Origin: Ralstonia pickettii
Lineage (GTDB): Bacteria > Pseudomonadota > Gammaproteobacteria > Burkholderiales > Burkholderiaceae
Assembly: GCF_030582395.1 (NCBI RefSeq)
Contig: NZ_CP104381.1
Span: 3,410,001-3,474,000 of the forward strand
Reading direction: 5' to 3'
Length of the DNA stretch: 64,000 nucleotides
A program made the position numbers and the translations under genes. How positions within the stretch are numbered: the stretch's first letter is position 1; every line of letters begins with the position of its first letter. A model generated the notes under the pieces. The model was given only the letters and a program-made list of their open reading frames with translations. It was not told where the DNA came from and searched no databases. Positions 9,173-20,588 of the stretch are shown in pieces.

Positions 9173-10219
9173 TCAGCGTTTTTGCGCTGAATCGGTGTCC
9201 AGCGGGTTGCCGTCGGCGTCGGTCGGGCGCGGCGGCGGGGCGTTTTCTTCGGCTGCTGCCGCGGGCGCCGGCACGTTGGCTTCGGCGGCCGCGCGTGCGG
9301 CGCGGTCCTTCTCTTCGCGGGCGTCGCGAGCGGCGTTCTTGCCCTTCGGGGCAGGCGGGGGCGACAGGTCTGTCGGCGGCGGGAAGCCCGATTCGTACTT
9401 CACGATCAGCAGGTGCCGGTTGCTGCGGATGCCGGCCACCGGCTCGCAAATCACGCGCGAGAACGCGGTATCGGCCTTGCGCTCGATTTGCGAAATACGC
9501 GCCACCGGCAGGCCAGCCGGATAGACGCCATCCAGCCCAGACGTGACCAGCAGGTCGCCCTGTTGCAAATCGGCCGAGGCGGCCATGAAACGCAGGTCCA
9601 GCGCGCCCGGCCGGGCACCGCCAAAGGCAACGCTGCGCAGGCCGTTGCGCACCACTTCCACGGGGATCGCCTGGTCCTTGTCGGTCAGCAGCGTGACTTG
9701 CGATTCGAACAGCGATACGCGCGTCACCTGGCCGACCACGCCGCGGTCATCGATGACCGGGTAGCCCGCGCGCACGCCGTCCTTCGAGCCGCGATCGATC
9801 ACGATGCGCTGCGTATAAGGGTCACGTGCTTCGTAGAGGACTTCGGCCGCTACCGTGGGCACCGCGGCGTGCTGCTTCAGATTCAGCAACGTGCGCAGAT
9901 TCCGGTTTTCGGCTTCGAGCTGCGAGGCGCGCAGCGATTGCTGCGCCTGGGCAACCGCCGATTCGCGCAGGCTGCGGTTATCGACGGCCAGCTTGGTGGA
10001 CGACTGCGTGTATTCGAGCGCGGCGCGTGCCGTATCGCGTGGAATCAGCACCAGGCGCTCGATGGGGTACAGGATGACCGACACGACTTGCCGGACCACG
10101 CCCAGCACCGACATGCGGGCATCGATCACCAGCAACGCAAGCGAAAGCGCGAGCAAGGCGACCAGCCGCGCGGTGGCGGACGGGCCCTGCTTGAAGAGGG
10201 GCGGCGGGGAGTAATCCAT
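9173..10219 (-). CDS. mreC: Rod shape-determining protein MreC
   Basis: Bitopic periplasmic scaffold of the elongation machinery; it bridges MreB/MreD and the penicillin-binding proteins. 348 residues: N-terminal membrane segment (about 17-35, LVALLALSLALLVIDARM), a coiled-coil region (about 65-110), then the beta-rich MreC domain with VTLLTDKDQAIPVEV and GDLLVTSGLDGVYPAGLPVA. The last ~60 residues are an Ala/Pro/Lys-rich disordered tail. A 239-bp gap with no gene separates it from mreB. Confidence 0.94.
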   Translation of the reverse strand: MDYSPPPLFKQGPSATARLVALLALSLALLVIDARMSVLGVVRQVVSVILYPIERLVLIPRDTARAALEYTQSSTKLAVDNRSLRESAVAQAQQSLRASQLEAENRNLRTLLNLKQHAAVPTVAAEVLYEARDPYTQRIVIDRGSKDGVRAGYPVIDDRGVVGQVTRVSLFESQVTLLTDKDQAIPVEVVRNGLRSVAFGGARPGALDLRFMAASADLQQGDLLVTSGLDGVYPAGLPVARISQIERKADTAFSRVICEPVAGIRSNRHLLIVKYESGFPPPTDLSPPPAPKGKNAARDAREEKDRAARAAAEANVPAPAAAAEENAPPPRPTDADGNPLDTDSAQKR

Positions 10220-10458
10220 GACCCGGACGCTTCAAATGGGCACGGCAGACGCGTGACGGTCAACGTCAAGGTCAACGGCCTGCCGGCAGCAGATTGGGTG
10301 TGGCGCTGGTGCGGTGCCGAAGCCCTGGGTGGGCGGAGCACGGCGCACCGGCGCGAGACGCATCTCAGCGGTCCGCGAAGGCGGCTGGCGTGACCAGAAC
10401 GACAGTCACGAAATCGGTCGCAACAGCGGAACGCGGATCGGCGTGGCGCATGGTCCCG

Positions 10459-11795
<1,337 letters not shown>

Positions 11796-11848
11796 GTGAC
11801 TGCACGAAGTCGCCTGCTGACTTAGAAATTTAGTCGGCAATCATACCT

Positions 11849-11854
11849 TATAAT
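11849..11854 (+). promoter_or_regulatory. Probable -10 box of the gatC promoter
   Basis: Exact TATAAT in an AT-rich patch 150 bp before gatC. No good -35 hexamer sits 16-18 bp upstream (AAATTT at 11826), so the assignment rests on the -10 alone. Confidence 0.4.
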
Positions 11855-12004
11855 TCGGGCAATCTGCGGGTATTCGGCGGGCGTTTGGCGCCGAAATTGC
11901 GGCAAATCGGCGCTGTCGGGGCCCAACCTGGGCGCCCCTTGCGCGCAGTAGCCGTCGCTTGCCGCACGTTGCCCGCCCGCCGCTGCACTCACTGACCCAT
12001 TCCG

Positions 12005-12304
12005 ATGGCACTCGAACTCTCCGACGTCAAACGCATCGCCCATCTCGCCCGTATCGAAGTCTCCGAGGGCGAGGCCGCGCAAACCCTCACGCAGCTCAAC
12101 CAGTTTTTCTCGCTGGTCGAGCAGATGCAGGCCGTGGATACCACCGGCATCGAGCCGATGGCCCACCCGATCGAGCAGGTTCAGGCGCAAGCGCAGCGTC
12201 TGCGCGACGATGCCGTCACCGAGGCCGACCGCCGCGCCGACTACCAGCAATGCGCGCCGGCCACCGAGGCCGGCCTGTACCTTGTGCCCAAGGTGATCGA
12301 GTAA
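12005..12304 (+). CDS. gatC: Asp-tRNA(Asn)/Glu-tRNA(Gln) amidotransferase subunit C
   Basis: Small structural subunit (99 residues) of the GatCAB amidotransferase, which converts misacylated Glu-tRNA(Gln) and/or Asp-tRNA(Asn) to the correct aminoacyl-tRNA. The family pattern is clear: [17 protein letters not shown] at the N-terminus, [20 protein letters not shown] in the middle and a C-terminus near [10 protein letters not shown]...R.D. It stabilises the GatA-GatB interface. First gene of the gat cluster; gatA follows after 98 bp. Confidence 0.94.
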   Translation: MALELSDVKRIAHLARIEVSEGEAAQTLTQLNQFFSLVEQMQAVDTTGIEPMAHPIEQVQAQAQRLRDDAVTEADRRADYQQCAPATEAGLYLVPKVIE

Positions 12305-12402
12305 CCCGCGGTAATCCGCGTAAACGGCGCGTCCGCGCTGGTCTTGAGCCCACTCCATTCGACGTCGCCGGCCGCTGCCGGCAGCCCATCCGAACGTATT
12401 CG

Positions 12403-13890
12403 ATGACCGCATCCACGATCAAAGCCCTGTCCGCCCAACTCGCCGCCAAGGAGGTTTCGGCGGAGGAACTGGCGCGCCATTACCTGTCGCGCATCGAGGC
12501 GGGGGCGCACCTCAATGCCTTTACCCATGTCGACGCCGAGGCGACGCTTGCCCAGGCGCGGGCCGCCGACGCGCGCATTGCGGCCGGCAACGCGGCACCG
12601 CTGACCGGCGTGCCCATCGCGCACAAGGACGTGTTCGTCACGCGCGGCTGGCGTGCCACGGCGGGCTCCAAGATGCTCGGCAATTACACCAGCCCGTTTG
12701 ACGCCACCGTCGTCGAGCGCCTGGGGGCGGCCGGCATGGTGACGCTGGGCAAGACCAACATGGACGAATTCGCGATGGGTTCGTCCAATGAGAACTCGGC
12801 GTTCGGCGCGGTCAAGAACCCGTGGAACCTCGAGCACGTGCCGGGCGGCTCGTCGGGCGGCTCCGCCGCGGCGGTGGCGGCCGATCTGGTGCCCGCTGCA
12901 ACGGGGACGGACACGGGCGGCTCGATCCGCCAGCCGGCATCGTTCTCGGGCATTACGGGGATCAAGCCGACGTACGGCCGCGTGTCGCGCTACGGCATGA
13001 TCGCTTTCGCTTCATCGCTGGACCAGGGCGGCCCGATGGCCCGCACGGCCGAGGATTGCGCGCTGCTCCTGTCTGCCATGGCCGGCTTTGACCCGCGCGA
13101 TTCCACCAGCCTGGAACCCGGCCGCGGCGGCGATGTGGAAGATTTCGGCCGCCTGCTCGGGCAGCCGCTGCAAGGCGCCGATGCTGCGCGCCCGCTGGCC
13201 GGTCTGCGCATCGGCTTGCCCAAGGAGTATTTTGGCGAAGGCCTGGCCGACGACGTGCGCGCCACGGTGCGCGCCGCGCTGGCCGAGCTGGAAAAGCTCG
13301 GCGCCACGCTGGTCGACATCAGCCTGCCGAAGACCGAATTGTCGATCCCGACGTATTACGTGATCGCCCCGGCCGAGGCGTCGTCCAACCTGTCGCGCTT
13401 TGACGGCGTGCGCTACGGTCACCGCGCGGCGGAATACCGCGATCTGGCCGACATGTACCGCAAGTCGCGCGCCGAGGGTTTTGGCTGGGAGGTCAAGCGC
13501 CGGATCCTGGTGGGCACCTATGTGCTGTCCCACGGCTATTACGACGCCTATTACCTCCAAGCGCAGAAGATCCGCCGGATCATCGCGCAGGATTTCCAGA
13601 ATGCATTCGCGCAGTGCGACGTGATCATGGGCCCCGTCGCCCCGACCGTTGCCTGGAAGATCGGCGAGAAGAGCGATGATCCGGTGCAGATGTACCTTGA
13701 AGACATCTTCACCCTGTCGACCAGCCTGGCAGGCCTGCCGGGCATGAGCGTGCCGGCCGGTTTCGGCGCCAACGGTCTGCCGGTTGGCTTGCAGATCATC
13801 GGCAACTATTTTGAAGAGGCACGCATGCTGCAGATCGCGCACGCGTTCCAGCAGGCGACCGACTGGCACAACCGCCAGCCTGCGGCCTGA
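12403..13890 (+). CDS. gatA: Asp-tRNA(Asn)/Glu-tRNA(Gln) amidotransferase subunit A
   Basis: Amidase-signature glutaminase subunit, 495 residues, which releases ammonia from glutamine for transfer by GatB. The Ser-cisSer-Lys triad is visible: Lys75 in VPIAHKDVF, Ser150 in VPGGSSGGS and Ser174 in [11 protein letters not shown], with the spacing of characterised GatA proteins. The start [19 protein letters not shown] matches the family; the frame is open further upstream but without homology. Two unrelated small genes lie between it and gatB. Confidence 0.96.
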   Translation: MTASTIKALSAQLAAKEVSAEELARHYLSRIEAGAHLNAFTHVDAEATLAQARAADARIAAGNAAPLTGVPIAHKDVFVTRGWRATAGSKMLGNYTSPFDATVVERLGAAGMVTLGKTNMDEFAMGSSNENSAFGAVKNPWNLEHVPGGSSGGSAAAVAADLVPAATGTDTGGSIRQPASFSGITGIKPTYGRVSRYGMIAFASSLDQGGPMARTAEDCALLLSAMAGFDPRDSTSLEPGRGGDVEDFGRLLGQPLQGADAARPLAGLRIGLPKEYFGEGLADDVRATVRAALAELEKLGATLVDISLPKTELSIPTYYVIAPAEASSNLSRFDGVRYGHRAAEYRDLADMYRKSRAEGFGWEVKRRILVGTYVLSHGYYDAYYLQAQKIRRIIAQDFQNAFAQCDVIMGPVAPTVAWKIGEKSDDPVQMYLEDIFTLSTSLAGLPGMSVPAGFGANGLPVGLQIIGNYFEEARMLQIAHAFQQATDWHNRQPAA

Positions 13891-13927
13891 GGCCCATCCA
13901 GACGTCCGCTCCACGCAGGAGGCACGC

Positions 13928-14410
13928 ATGAACCACCGCATCCGCACTGCACTCGGGCTGGCGCTTGCCGCCGGCCTGCTGGCGGCGTGCGTGCCGATTC
14001 CGCTGCCATCGATTCCGGGCATCAGCCGCCCGTCGAAGCCGCCGCCGATCTCCGACCGCCGCATCGACATCAACGGCTACTGCAGCCAGACCGAAGAAGA
14101 CGGTTTCCGCGAGCAGGCGACGCTCACCGTGGCCGACAACAACGTCAGCGCCATGCAATGGCAGTTGTGGGTCGGCCGGCGCGGTTCGTGTCAGTTCGAC
14201 CTGTCGACGTTCCAGCAGACCAGGCGCCGCCCCAGCATCGAGCTGCGCGAGCGCAACGGCAATTGCACGCTGATGGTCTGGCAGGACCCGCGCCGCGTCA
14301 CGCTGGCACACGCCAACTGTGAAGCGCATTGCACGCCCGGCATCTATGAAGAAGCGTGGCCGGTGATGTTCGACCCGCAAACGGGCCAATGCGCCCGCAA
14401 TGCCCGGTGA
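13928..14410 (+). CDS. Putative lipoprotein of unknown function
   Basis: 160 residues with a lipoprotein signal: a basic N-terminus MNHRIRTALGLALAAGLLAA followed by the lipobox cysteine at residue 21. After a Pro-rich linker comes a small domain with six cysteines (GYCSQ, GSCQF, GNCTL, ANCEAHC, GQCAR), likely disulfide-bonded in the periplasm. A good ribosome-binding site (GGAGG, 13919-13923) precedes the ATG. Its stop overlaps the start of the next gene (TGATG), so the two are translationally coupled. I do not recognise the family. The position inside the gat cluster suggests co-transcription rather than a shared function. Confidence 0.75.
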   Translation: MNHRIRTALGLALAAGLLAACVPIPLPSIPGISRPSKPPPISDRRIDINGYCSQTEEDGFREQATLTVADNNVSAMQWQLWVGRRGSCQFDLSTFQQTRRRPSIELRERNGNCTLMVWQDPRRVTLAHANCEAHCTPGIYEEAWPVMFDPQTGQCARNAR

Positions 14411-15372
14411 TGCATAGATCGCTTCGCGTGCTGGCGGCGCTGGCCGGCGCCCTGGCGCTGCATGCGGTCGCGCAACCGACGCCGGACGCCGAAGGCGCTC
14501 TGCCGGATATGCCGGCTGCGCGTGCACCATCGTCGGCCGAGCTGGGCGTGCAGACGGTGGAGATTCCCCGTGCGTCCATGAAAGACGCCGAGGATGCGCC
14601 GCAAACGCTGACCGCCTACTGGGTCGCATCGCCGGTCAAGGCCCCTGCGACCGGCGCGCCGGTGGTGATCGCGCTGCACGGCTGCAGCGGCCTCTATACG
14701 CAGGCCGGTGCGGATGCCAAGGCCTTGGGCTCGCGCTATCGGGGGTATGCGCAGTGGCTGGGTGCGCGGGGTTACGCGGTGGTGTTTCCCGACAGCTTCG
14801 GCCCGCGCGGCAGACCGCACGGCATCTGCACCGAACGCACGGCCACGCGCGATATCAACGGCGCAGTGCGCCGCGCCGACGTGCTGGCGACGATCCGCTG
14901 GGTGGCGGGGCAGCCGGGCGTGGATGCGCGCCGCATCGTCCTGCTCGGCTGGTCCAACGGCGCGCAGGCCGTGCTGGAGGCGGTGGATGCCAGCCGCGCC
15001 TGGCCTGCCGATACGCCTGCCGTCAATCGCGCGGTGGCCTTCTATCCGGGCTGTGCATCGGCGCAGAAGCGGCCGGACTATCGGCTGAATGCGCCATTGC
15101 TGCTGCTGGCCGGCGGCAACGACGACTGGACCCCGGCGGATCACTGCCAGGCGCTGCAGACTGCCGTCCTGGCGCGGCAGCCGCAGGCGCGTTTCGAGCT
15201 GGACATGTTTGGCGGCGCGTATCACGGCTTCGACGGCACCGCCGCAGTCAAGGAGCGCAACGGCATCCCGAAGGGACGTCGCTATGGAACGGTCACCGTC
15301 GGTGGCGATCCGGCAGCGCGCGAGGCCGCGTTCGCGAAGCTCGCGGCGTGGCTCGATGCGCCGCACCCGTGA
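14410..15372 (+). CDS. Secreted dienelactone hydrolase-family alpha/beta hydrolase
   Basis: 320 residues with a signal peptide MHRSLRVLAALAGALALHAV (cleavage near AVAQ-P). The alpha/beta-hydrolase features are the oxyanion region VIALHGCSGLYT, the nucleophile elbow GWSNGAQ, an acid in GGNDDWTPADHC and the catalytic histidine in AYHGFDG. ICTERTATRD is typical of the dienelactone hydrolase-like group. The nucleophile is Ser rather than the Cys of true dienelactone hydrolase, so an esterase role on an unknown ester is likelier. The start overlaps the lipoprotein stop by one base. It ends 85 bp before gatB. Confidence 0.8.
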   Translation: MHRSLRVLAALAGALALHAVAQPTPDAEGALPDMPAARAPSSAELGVQTVEIPRASMKDAEDAPQTLTAYWVASPVKAPATGAPVVIALHGCSGLYTQAGADAKALGSRYRGYAQWLGARGYAVVFPDSFGPRGRPHGICTERTATRDINGAVRRADVLATIRWVAGQPGVDARRIVLLGWSNGAQAVLEAVDASRAWPADTPAVNRAVAFYPGCASAQKRPDYRLNAPLLLLAGGNDDWTPADHCQALQTAVLARQPQARFELDMFGGAYHGFDGTAAVKERNGIPKGRRYGTVTVGGDPAAREAAFAKLAAWLDAPHP

Positions 15373-15457
15373 TCGCAGCCAGGCAAGAACACCAGATTAC
15401 CTGAACACCTGAGTACCTAGACATTCACACCACAACAATCGACAGGACACACGCAAC

Positions 15458-16924
15458 ATGCAATGGGAAGTGGTGATCGGCCTCGAGACGCACACGCAGC
15501 TCTCGACGGTCTCGAAGATTTTCTCCGGCGCGTCCACCGCCTTTGGCGCGGCGCCCAACACGCAGGCGGCGCCGGTTGATCTGGCGCTGCCGGGCGTGCT
15601 GCCGGTGCTGAACAAAGGCGCCGTCGAGCGCGCCATCGTGTTCGGTCTGGCCATCGGCGCCAAGATCGCGCCCAAAAGCATCTTCGCGCGCAAGAATTAC
15701 TTCTACCCCGATCTGCCCAAGGGCTACCAGATCAGCCAGTACGAAATTCCGGTGGTGCAGGGCGGCACGCTGACCTTCCAGGTGGAAGGCAAGAACGGCC
15801 AGCCCGGTTATGAGAAGACCGTGCAGCTCACGCGCGCCCATCTGGAAGAAGATGCGGGCAAATCGCTGCACGAAGACTTTGCCGGCATGACCGGGATCGA
15901 CCTGAACCGCGCCGGCACGCCGCTGCTGGAAATCGTGACCGAGCCCGACATGCGCAGCGCGGCCGAGGCCGTTGCTTACGCCAAGGCGCTGCATGCGCTC
16001 GTGATGTGGCTGGGCATCTGCGACGGCAACATGCAGGAAGGCAGCTTCCGCTGCGACGCGAACGTGTCGGTGCGCCCGGGCCCGGATGCGCCGTTCGGCA
16101 CACGCTGCGAAATCAAGAACCTCAACTCGTTCCGCTTCCTGGAAGAGGCGATCAACTACGAAGTGCGCCGCCAGATCGAGCTGATCGAAGACGGGGGCAC
16201 CGTGGTGCAGGAAACCCGCCTGTACGATCCGGACCGCAAGGAAACGCGCTCGATGCGCAGCAAGGAAGACGCGCAGGATTACCGCTACTTCCCGGATCCC
16301 GACCTGCTGCCGCTGGTCATCGGCGACGACTGGATCGAGCGCGTGCGTGCCACGCTGCCCGAGCTGCCGGCGGCCATGGCTGCCCGCTTTGAGTCGGCGT
16401 ACGGCCTGCCGAAGTACGACGCCAGCATCCTCACCGCCACCAAGGCGACGGCCGCCTACTTCGAGGCCGTCGTGGCGGATGCCGGCGCTGCGAACGCCAA
16501 GGCCGCCGCCAACTGGATCATGGGCGAGGTTGCCTCGAACCTGAACCGCGCCGATCTGGACATCGATGCCGCACCGGTCAAGCCTGCACAGCTGGCAAAG
16601 CTGCTCGCACGCATTGCCGACGGCACGATCAGCAACAACACCGCCAAGAAAGACGTCTTCCCCGCCATGTGGGCAGGCGAGCACGGTGGCGATGCCGATG
16701 CGATCATCGACGAGAAGGGCCTGAAGCAGATGTCGGATTCGGGCGAGCTGGAGAAGATCATCGACGACGTGCTGGCAGCCAATGCCAAGTCGGTCGAGGA
16801 ATTCCGCGCCGGCAAGGAGAAGGCATTCAACGCGCTGGTCGGCCAGGCCATGAAGGCCACGCGCGGCAAGGCCAACCCCGCACAAGTCAATGATCTGCTG
16901 AAGAAAAAACTGGGCGCAGCCTGA
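15458..16924 (+). CDS. gatB: Asp-tRNA(Asn)/Glu-tRNA(Gln) amidotransferase subunit B
   Basis: 488-residue tRNA-binding, ATP-dependent transferase subunit. It phosphorylates the misacylated amino acid and amidates it with ammonia channelled from GatA. It begins [20 protein letters not shown] and carries the catalytic-cradle signatures [33 protein letters not shown] and [16 protein letters not shown]. The C-terminal helical and YqeY-like tRNA-binding region ends [12 protein letters not shown]. Its stop overlaps the start of the DUF484 gene (TGATG). Confidence 0.97.
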   Translation: MQWEVVIGLETHTQLSTVSKIFSGASTAFGAAPNTQAAPVDLALPGVLPVLNKGAVERAIVFGLAIGAKIAPKSIFARKNYFYPDLPKGYQISQYEIPVVQGGTLTFQVEGKNGQPGYEKTVQLTRAHLEEDAGKSLHEDFAGMTGIDLNRAGTPLLEIVTEPDMRSAAEAVAYAKALHALVMWLGICDGNMQEGSFRCDANVSVRPGPDAPFGTRCEIKNLNSFRFLEEAINYEVRRQIELIEDGGTVVQETRLYDPDRKETRSMRSKEDAQDYRYFPDPDLLPLVIGDDWIERVRATLPELPAAMAARFESAYGLPKYDASILTATKATAAYFEAVVADAGAANAKAAANWIMGEVASNLNRADLDIDAAPVKPAQLAKLLARIADGTISNNTAKKDVFPAMWAGEHGGDADAIIDEKGLKQMSDSGELEKIIDDVLAANAKSVEEFRAGKEKAFNALVGQAMKATRGKANPAQVNDLLKKKLGAA

Positions 16925-17628
16925 TGAGCACCTCCACGATGAACGCACAAGACGTCGCCAACTACCTGCAGGCGCATCCGGCCTTTTTTGAAGAGCATGC
17001 GGAGCTGCTGGCCGCCATCCAGCTCACCAGCCCGCACAGCCATCGCGCCGTGTCGCTGCAGGAGCGCCAGATGGAGATCCTGCGCGACAAGAACAAGCAC
17101 CTCGAACTCAAGCTGTCGGACCTGATGCGCCACGGCAACGAGAACGACCGCACGCAGCAGCGCGTGCACGCATGGACGACGCGCCTGCTGGGCGAGGCCG
17201 ACACGCATGCGCTGCCGTATGCCGTGCAGGATGGCCTGCGTGAAATCTTTGACGTTCCGGCCGTGGCGCTACGCGTGTGGCAGGTCGGCGAAGAATTCGC
17301 GCATCTGGAAGTCGCGCAGGGCGTGAGCGAGGAAGTGCGCCTGTTTGCGACCGGCCTGCGCGCGCCGTATTGCGGCGCCAATGCCGGCTTTGAAGCCGCC
17401 GGCTGGCTTGATACGACCGATACCGGCGGCGCACCGATCGAATCGCTCGCGATCGTCACGCTGCGCGTGCCGGTGCGTGGCGATGCCGATGCCAGCGCCG
17501 CGCCAGCTTTCGGCCTGCTGGTACTCGGCTCGCCGGACGCCCGCCGCTTCCATGACGGCATGGGCACGACCTACCTCGCGCAGATCGGCGAACTGGCCGC
17601 TGCCGCGCTCAACCGCCTGCGCGACTGA
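16924..17628 (+). CDS. DUF484 family protein (GAF-like)
   Basis: 234 residues. The N-terminus has the DUF484 signature (VANYLQAHPAFFEEHAELLA, then SLQERQMEILRDKNKHLE), predicted as a short helical region and coiled coil ahead of a GAF-like domain (about 90-225) ending YLAQIGELAAAALNRL. Function is unknown. In many proteobacteria this family sits directly before xerC, as here (14-nt gap), suggesting a conserved link with chromosome dimer resolution or simply a conserved operon. The start is coupled to gatB by a 1-nt overlap. Confidence 0.9.
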   Translation: MSTSTMNAQDVANYLQAHPAFFEEHAELLAAIQLTSPHSHRAVSLQERQMEILRDKNKHLELKLSDLMRHGNENDRTQQRVHAWTTRLLGEADTHALPYAVQDGLREIFDVPAVALRVWQVGEEFAHLEVAQGVSEEVRLFATGLRAPYCGANAGFEAAGWLDTTDTGGAPIESLAIVTLRVPVRGDADASAAPAFGLLVLGSPDARRFHDGMGTTYLAQIGELAAAALNRLRD

Positions 17629-17642
17629 GCGCAGCCCGCCGC

Positions 17643-18629
17643 ATGCCGCAATCTGCATCCGCCGATGACCATGGCGCTCAAGCGCCGCATCCGCAGATTG
17701 CGGCGTACCTGGATGCGCTGAAGTTCGAGCGGCAGCTCTCGCCGCACACGCTGGAGAGCTACACCCGCGAGCTGGCCGTGCTGCAGCGCCTCGGTGCGCA
17801 GCACGCCGCCAATATCGACCTGACGCAACTGCAGTCGCACCACATTCGTCGCATGATGGCGCAACTGCATGGCGACGGCTTGTCGGGACGCAGCATTGCG
17901 CGGGCGCTGTCGGCGTGGCGCGGCTGGTTCAAATGGATGGCGCTGCGCGATGCCGCCGTCACCGCCAACCCGGTCGATGGCGTACGCGCCCCGAAGAGCC
18001 CGAAGCGACTGCCGAAAGCGCTGTCCGTCGAGCAGGCCGTCGCGCTGATGGAGCAACTGCCTGGCGACGATCCCGAGACGGTTCGCGACCGTGCCGTCAA
18101 CGAGTTGTTCTATTCGTGTGGCTTGCGGCTCTCCGAACTCGTGAGCCTGGATATGCGACACGTGAAGGCCGGCGCGTATGAATCGGCGAGCTGGCTCGAC
18201 CTCGAGGCCCGCGAAGTGCAGGTGCTTGGTAAAGGCAGCAAGCGGCGCACCGTGCCGGTGGGCACCAAGGCGGCGGAGGCGCTGGCCGCATGGCTGGCGG
18301 TGCGCGCGCAGCTTGCCAAGCCGGACGCGGCACCCGAAGACGCGCACGCGCTGTTTCTCTCGCCGCGCGGCAAGCGGTTGGCGCAGCGGCAGATTCAATT
18401 GCGCATGAAGCGCAACGCCATCGCGGCAGGTGTGCCGGCGGATGTGCATCCGCACGTGCTGCGGCATTCGTTTGCCACGCACATGCTGCAGTCATCGGGC
18501 GATTTGCGTGCGGTGCAGGAACTGCTCGGCCACGCCAGCATCGCGAGTACGCAGGTTTATACTTCGCTCGATTTTCAGCACCTGGCCAAGATCTACGATC
18601 AGGCGCATCCCCGCGCGAAGAAGAAGTAG
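17643..18629 (+). CDS. xerC: Tyrosine recombinase XerC
   Basis: Site-specific recombinase that with XerD resolves chromosome dimers at dif. 328 residues: an SAM-like core-binding domain (about 18-105) and a catalytic domain. All catalytic residues are visible: Arg162 (SCGLRLSEL), the beta-hairpin lysine around 197-200 (LGKGSK), His271 and Arg274 (HPHVLRHSFATHML), His297 (LLGHASI) and nucleophile Tyr306 (STQVYTSLD). The context DUF484-xerC supports XerC rather than XerD. A short C-terminal tail is Lys-rich. Confidence 0.95.
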   Translation: MPQSASADDHGAQAPHPQIAAYLDALKFERQLSPHTLESYTRELAVLQRLGAQHAANIDLTQLQSHHIRRMMAQLHGDGLSGRSIARALSAWRGWFKWMALRDAAVTANPVDGVRAPKSPKRLPKALSVEQAVALMEQLPGDDPETVRDRAVNELFYSCGLRLSELVSLDMRHVKAGAYESASWLDLEAREVQVLGKGSKRRTVPVGTKAAEALAAWLAVRAQLAKPDAAPEDAHALFLSPRGKRLAQRQIQLRMKRNAIAAGVPADVHPHVLRHSFATHMLQSSGDLRAVQELLGHASIASTQVYTSLDFQHLAKIYDQAHPRAKKK

Positions 18630-18665
18630 CGCTGCCCGCTTTGCCGGGCGAACCATCCCAGTCGT

Positions 18666-19859
18666 ATGCAAACCCTGATTCTCAAGCCCGGCAAGGAGCG
18701 CTCGCTGCTGCGCCGGCACCCGTGGATTTTCGCCAACGCCATCGATCGCGTGGAGGGCAAGCCGGCCTCCGGCGCGACCGTCATCGTGCGCGCGCACAAC
18801 GGCCAGTTTCTGGCGCGCGCCGCGTTCAGCCCCGTTTCGCAGATTCGCGCGCGCGTGTGGAGCTTTGATGAATCGGAGCCCGTCGACCACGCGTTCTTCA
18901 AGCGCCGCATTGCCGCGGCCGTGGCGTACCGCCGCGCGTGGGTGCACGACACCGACGCCGTGCGCCTCGTCATGGGCGAAGCCGACGGCCTGCCGGGCTT
19001 AATCGTCGATCAGTACGGCACGGGCGATGCTGGCCAGCTCGTCTGCCAGTTCAGCGCCGCCGGTGTGGAGCACTGGAAACAGGCGATCGTCGCCGCGCTC
19101 ATCAAAGAGACGGGTTGCCCGAACGTCTACGAACGGTCGGACGTGAGCGTGCGCGAGCGCGAAGGCCTGGAGCAGATGACCGGCGTGCTGGCTGGCGCCG
19201 AGCCGCCCGCCGATCTGTCGGCCACCGAGCACGGCGTACGTTATTACGTGGACGTGCGCGAAGGCCACAAGACCGGTTTCTACGTGGACCAGCGCGACAA
19301 CCGCGCGCTCGTCGGCGCCTTGGCGCGCGATCGCGATGTGCTGAACTGCTTCTGCTATACGGGCGGGTTTTCGCTGGCGGCGCTCAAGGGCGGAGCGCGC
19401 TCGGTGGTGTCGATCGACTCGTCGGGCGAGGCGCTGGCGGTGGCAGAGCGCAACGTCACGCTCAACGGCTTCGATCCGGCGCGCGCCGAATGGCTGGACG
19501 CGGACGTCTTCAAGTCGCTGCGCAACTTCCGCGCGGAAGGCCGTCAGTTCGACCTGATCGTGCTGGATCCGCCCAAGTTTGCGGCCTCGGCGCAGCAGGT
19601 CGATCGCGCGGCACGGGCGTATAAGGAGATCAACCTGGTCGGCATGCAGTTGCTGCGCCCGGGCGGCCTGCTGTTCACGTATTCGTGCTCGGGTGCAATC
19701 GACGCAGACTTGTTTCAAAAGATCGTCGCGGGCGCGGCGGCGGATGCCAAGGTCACGGCGCGTATCCAGCGCCGGCTGGCGGGCGGCGTCGACCACCCGC
19801 TGCTGACAAGCTTCCCGGAAGGCGAATACCTCAAGGGCCTGTTGCTGCAAGTCGGCTAG
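18666..19859 (+). CDS. rlmI: 23S rRNA m5C1962 methyltransferase (RlmI-like)
   Basis: 397 residues: an N-terminal PUA domain (about 1-80, starting MQTLILKPGKERSLLRRHPW) and a class I SAM methyltransferase domain. The SAM motif I region is LNCFCYTGGFSLAALKGGA, followed by SIDSSGEALAVAERN, and motif IV is DLIVLDPPKF. The C-terminal FTYSCSGAID contains the catalytic cysteine. This architecture is that of RlmI/YccW, which methylates C1962 of 23S rRNA. Transcribed in the same direction as xerC, 36 bp behind it. Confidence 0.92.
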   Translation: MQTLILKPGKERSLLRRHPWIFANAIDRVEGKPASGATVIVRAHNGQFLARAAFSPVSQIRARVWSFDESEPVDHAFFKRRIAAAVAYRRAWVHDTDAVRLVMGEADGLPGLIVDQYGTGDAGQLVCQFSAAGVEHWKQAIVAALIKETGCPNVYERSDVSVREREGLEQMTGVLAGAEPPADLSATEHGVRYYVDVREGHKTGFYVDQRDNRALVGALARDRDVLNCFCYTGGFSLAALKGGARSVVSIDSSGEALAVAERNVTLNGFDPARAEWLDADVFKSLRNFRAEGRQFDLIVLDPPKFAASAQQVDRAARAYKEINLVGMQLLRPGGLLFTYSCSGAIDADLFQKIVAGAAADAKVTARIQRRLAGGVDHPLLTSFPEGEYLKGLLLQVG

Positions 19860-19907
19860 CAATTTGTCGCAATTTTTGGCTTGTCCTGGCAAGCCGCCAT
19901 TGCGAAG

Positions 19908-20456
19908 ATGCGGTCCTTCGTTTTCCGCATCACGTCGATGGCCTCCAATGCTGCCCATCACGCGACGGGTTGGGCAGCAGGGTTGATTGCCGCCACCGTC
20001 GTCGCACAGGCTTCCCATACGTCTCTCGAACATCTCGGCAGCATCCTGGCGTTTTGCGCGGCGGTGGCCGGCAGCACTGCGCCTGACTGGATGGAGGTCG
20101 CCTGGTGGACCCGCGCCCGTCGTCTCTGGATCACGCACCGCACCGCCACCCATTGGGGCATCGGCTGGCTGGCGGCGCTGGTTCTGTCATACCAGGCGCT
20201 GGGCCACGCCCATCTGTGGGCACCGCTGCTGTTCGGCTTCGCCTGCGGCGGGCTGATGCACCTGCTGGCGGATTGGCCGAATCCGTTAGGCGTGCCCTGG
20301 ATCTGGGGGCGCCATTCCCTGAACTTGTGGAAGAGCGGCCACTGCGATCTGATCGTGGTGATCCTGGCATGGGCCGCGGCATGCTGGCTCGTGCGGCCAT
20401 TGTGGGCCGCGACGGCAACGCGCTTGGTCGGGTGGTTCGCTCACGTGGCGCGATAA
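19908..20456 (+). CDS. YdjM-like membrane-bound metal-dependent hydrolase
   Basis: About 182 residues from the ATG at 19908; an in-frame TTG lies at 19881 and another ATG at 19938, and none has a strong ribosome-binding site. Several hydrophobic helices carry conserved polar motifs of the YdjM/DUF457 family: HHATGWAAG, AGSTAPDWMEV, THRTATHWGIGW and MHLLADWPNPLGVPW. The His/Asp set resembles a metal site within the membrane. E. coli YdjM is a LexA-regulated protein of unknown reaction. No LexA box was noticed here. Confidence 0.8.
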   Translation: MRSFVFRITSMASNAAHHATGWAAGLIAATVVAQASHTSLEHLGSILAFCAAVAGSTAPDWMEVAWWTRARRLWITHRTATHWGIGWLAALVLSYQALGHAHLWAPLLFGFACGGLMHLLADWPNPLGVPWIWGRHSLNLWKSGHCDLIVVILAWAAACWLVRPLWAATATRLVGWFAHVAR

Positions 20457-20588
20457 GGCAGCCGCATCGGCATTGTCTGATGGAAGGCGGGCTCGCGAAC
20501 GACTAAGTTGGAACCGCCGGACGCCATGCGCCCGAATCCAACTCTGTTTGCGCAAGCGTTGCGCAAACGCCCTCACCGGGAGTCGTCG

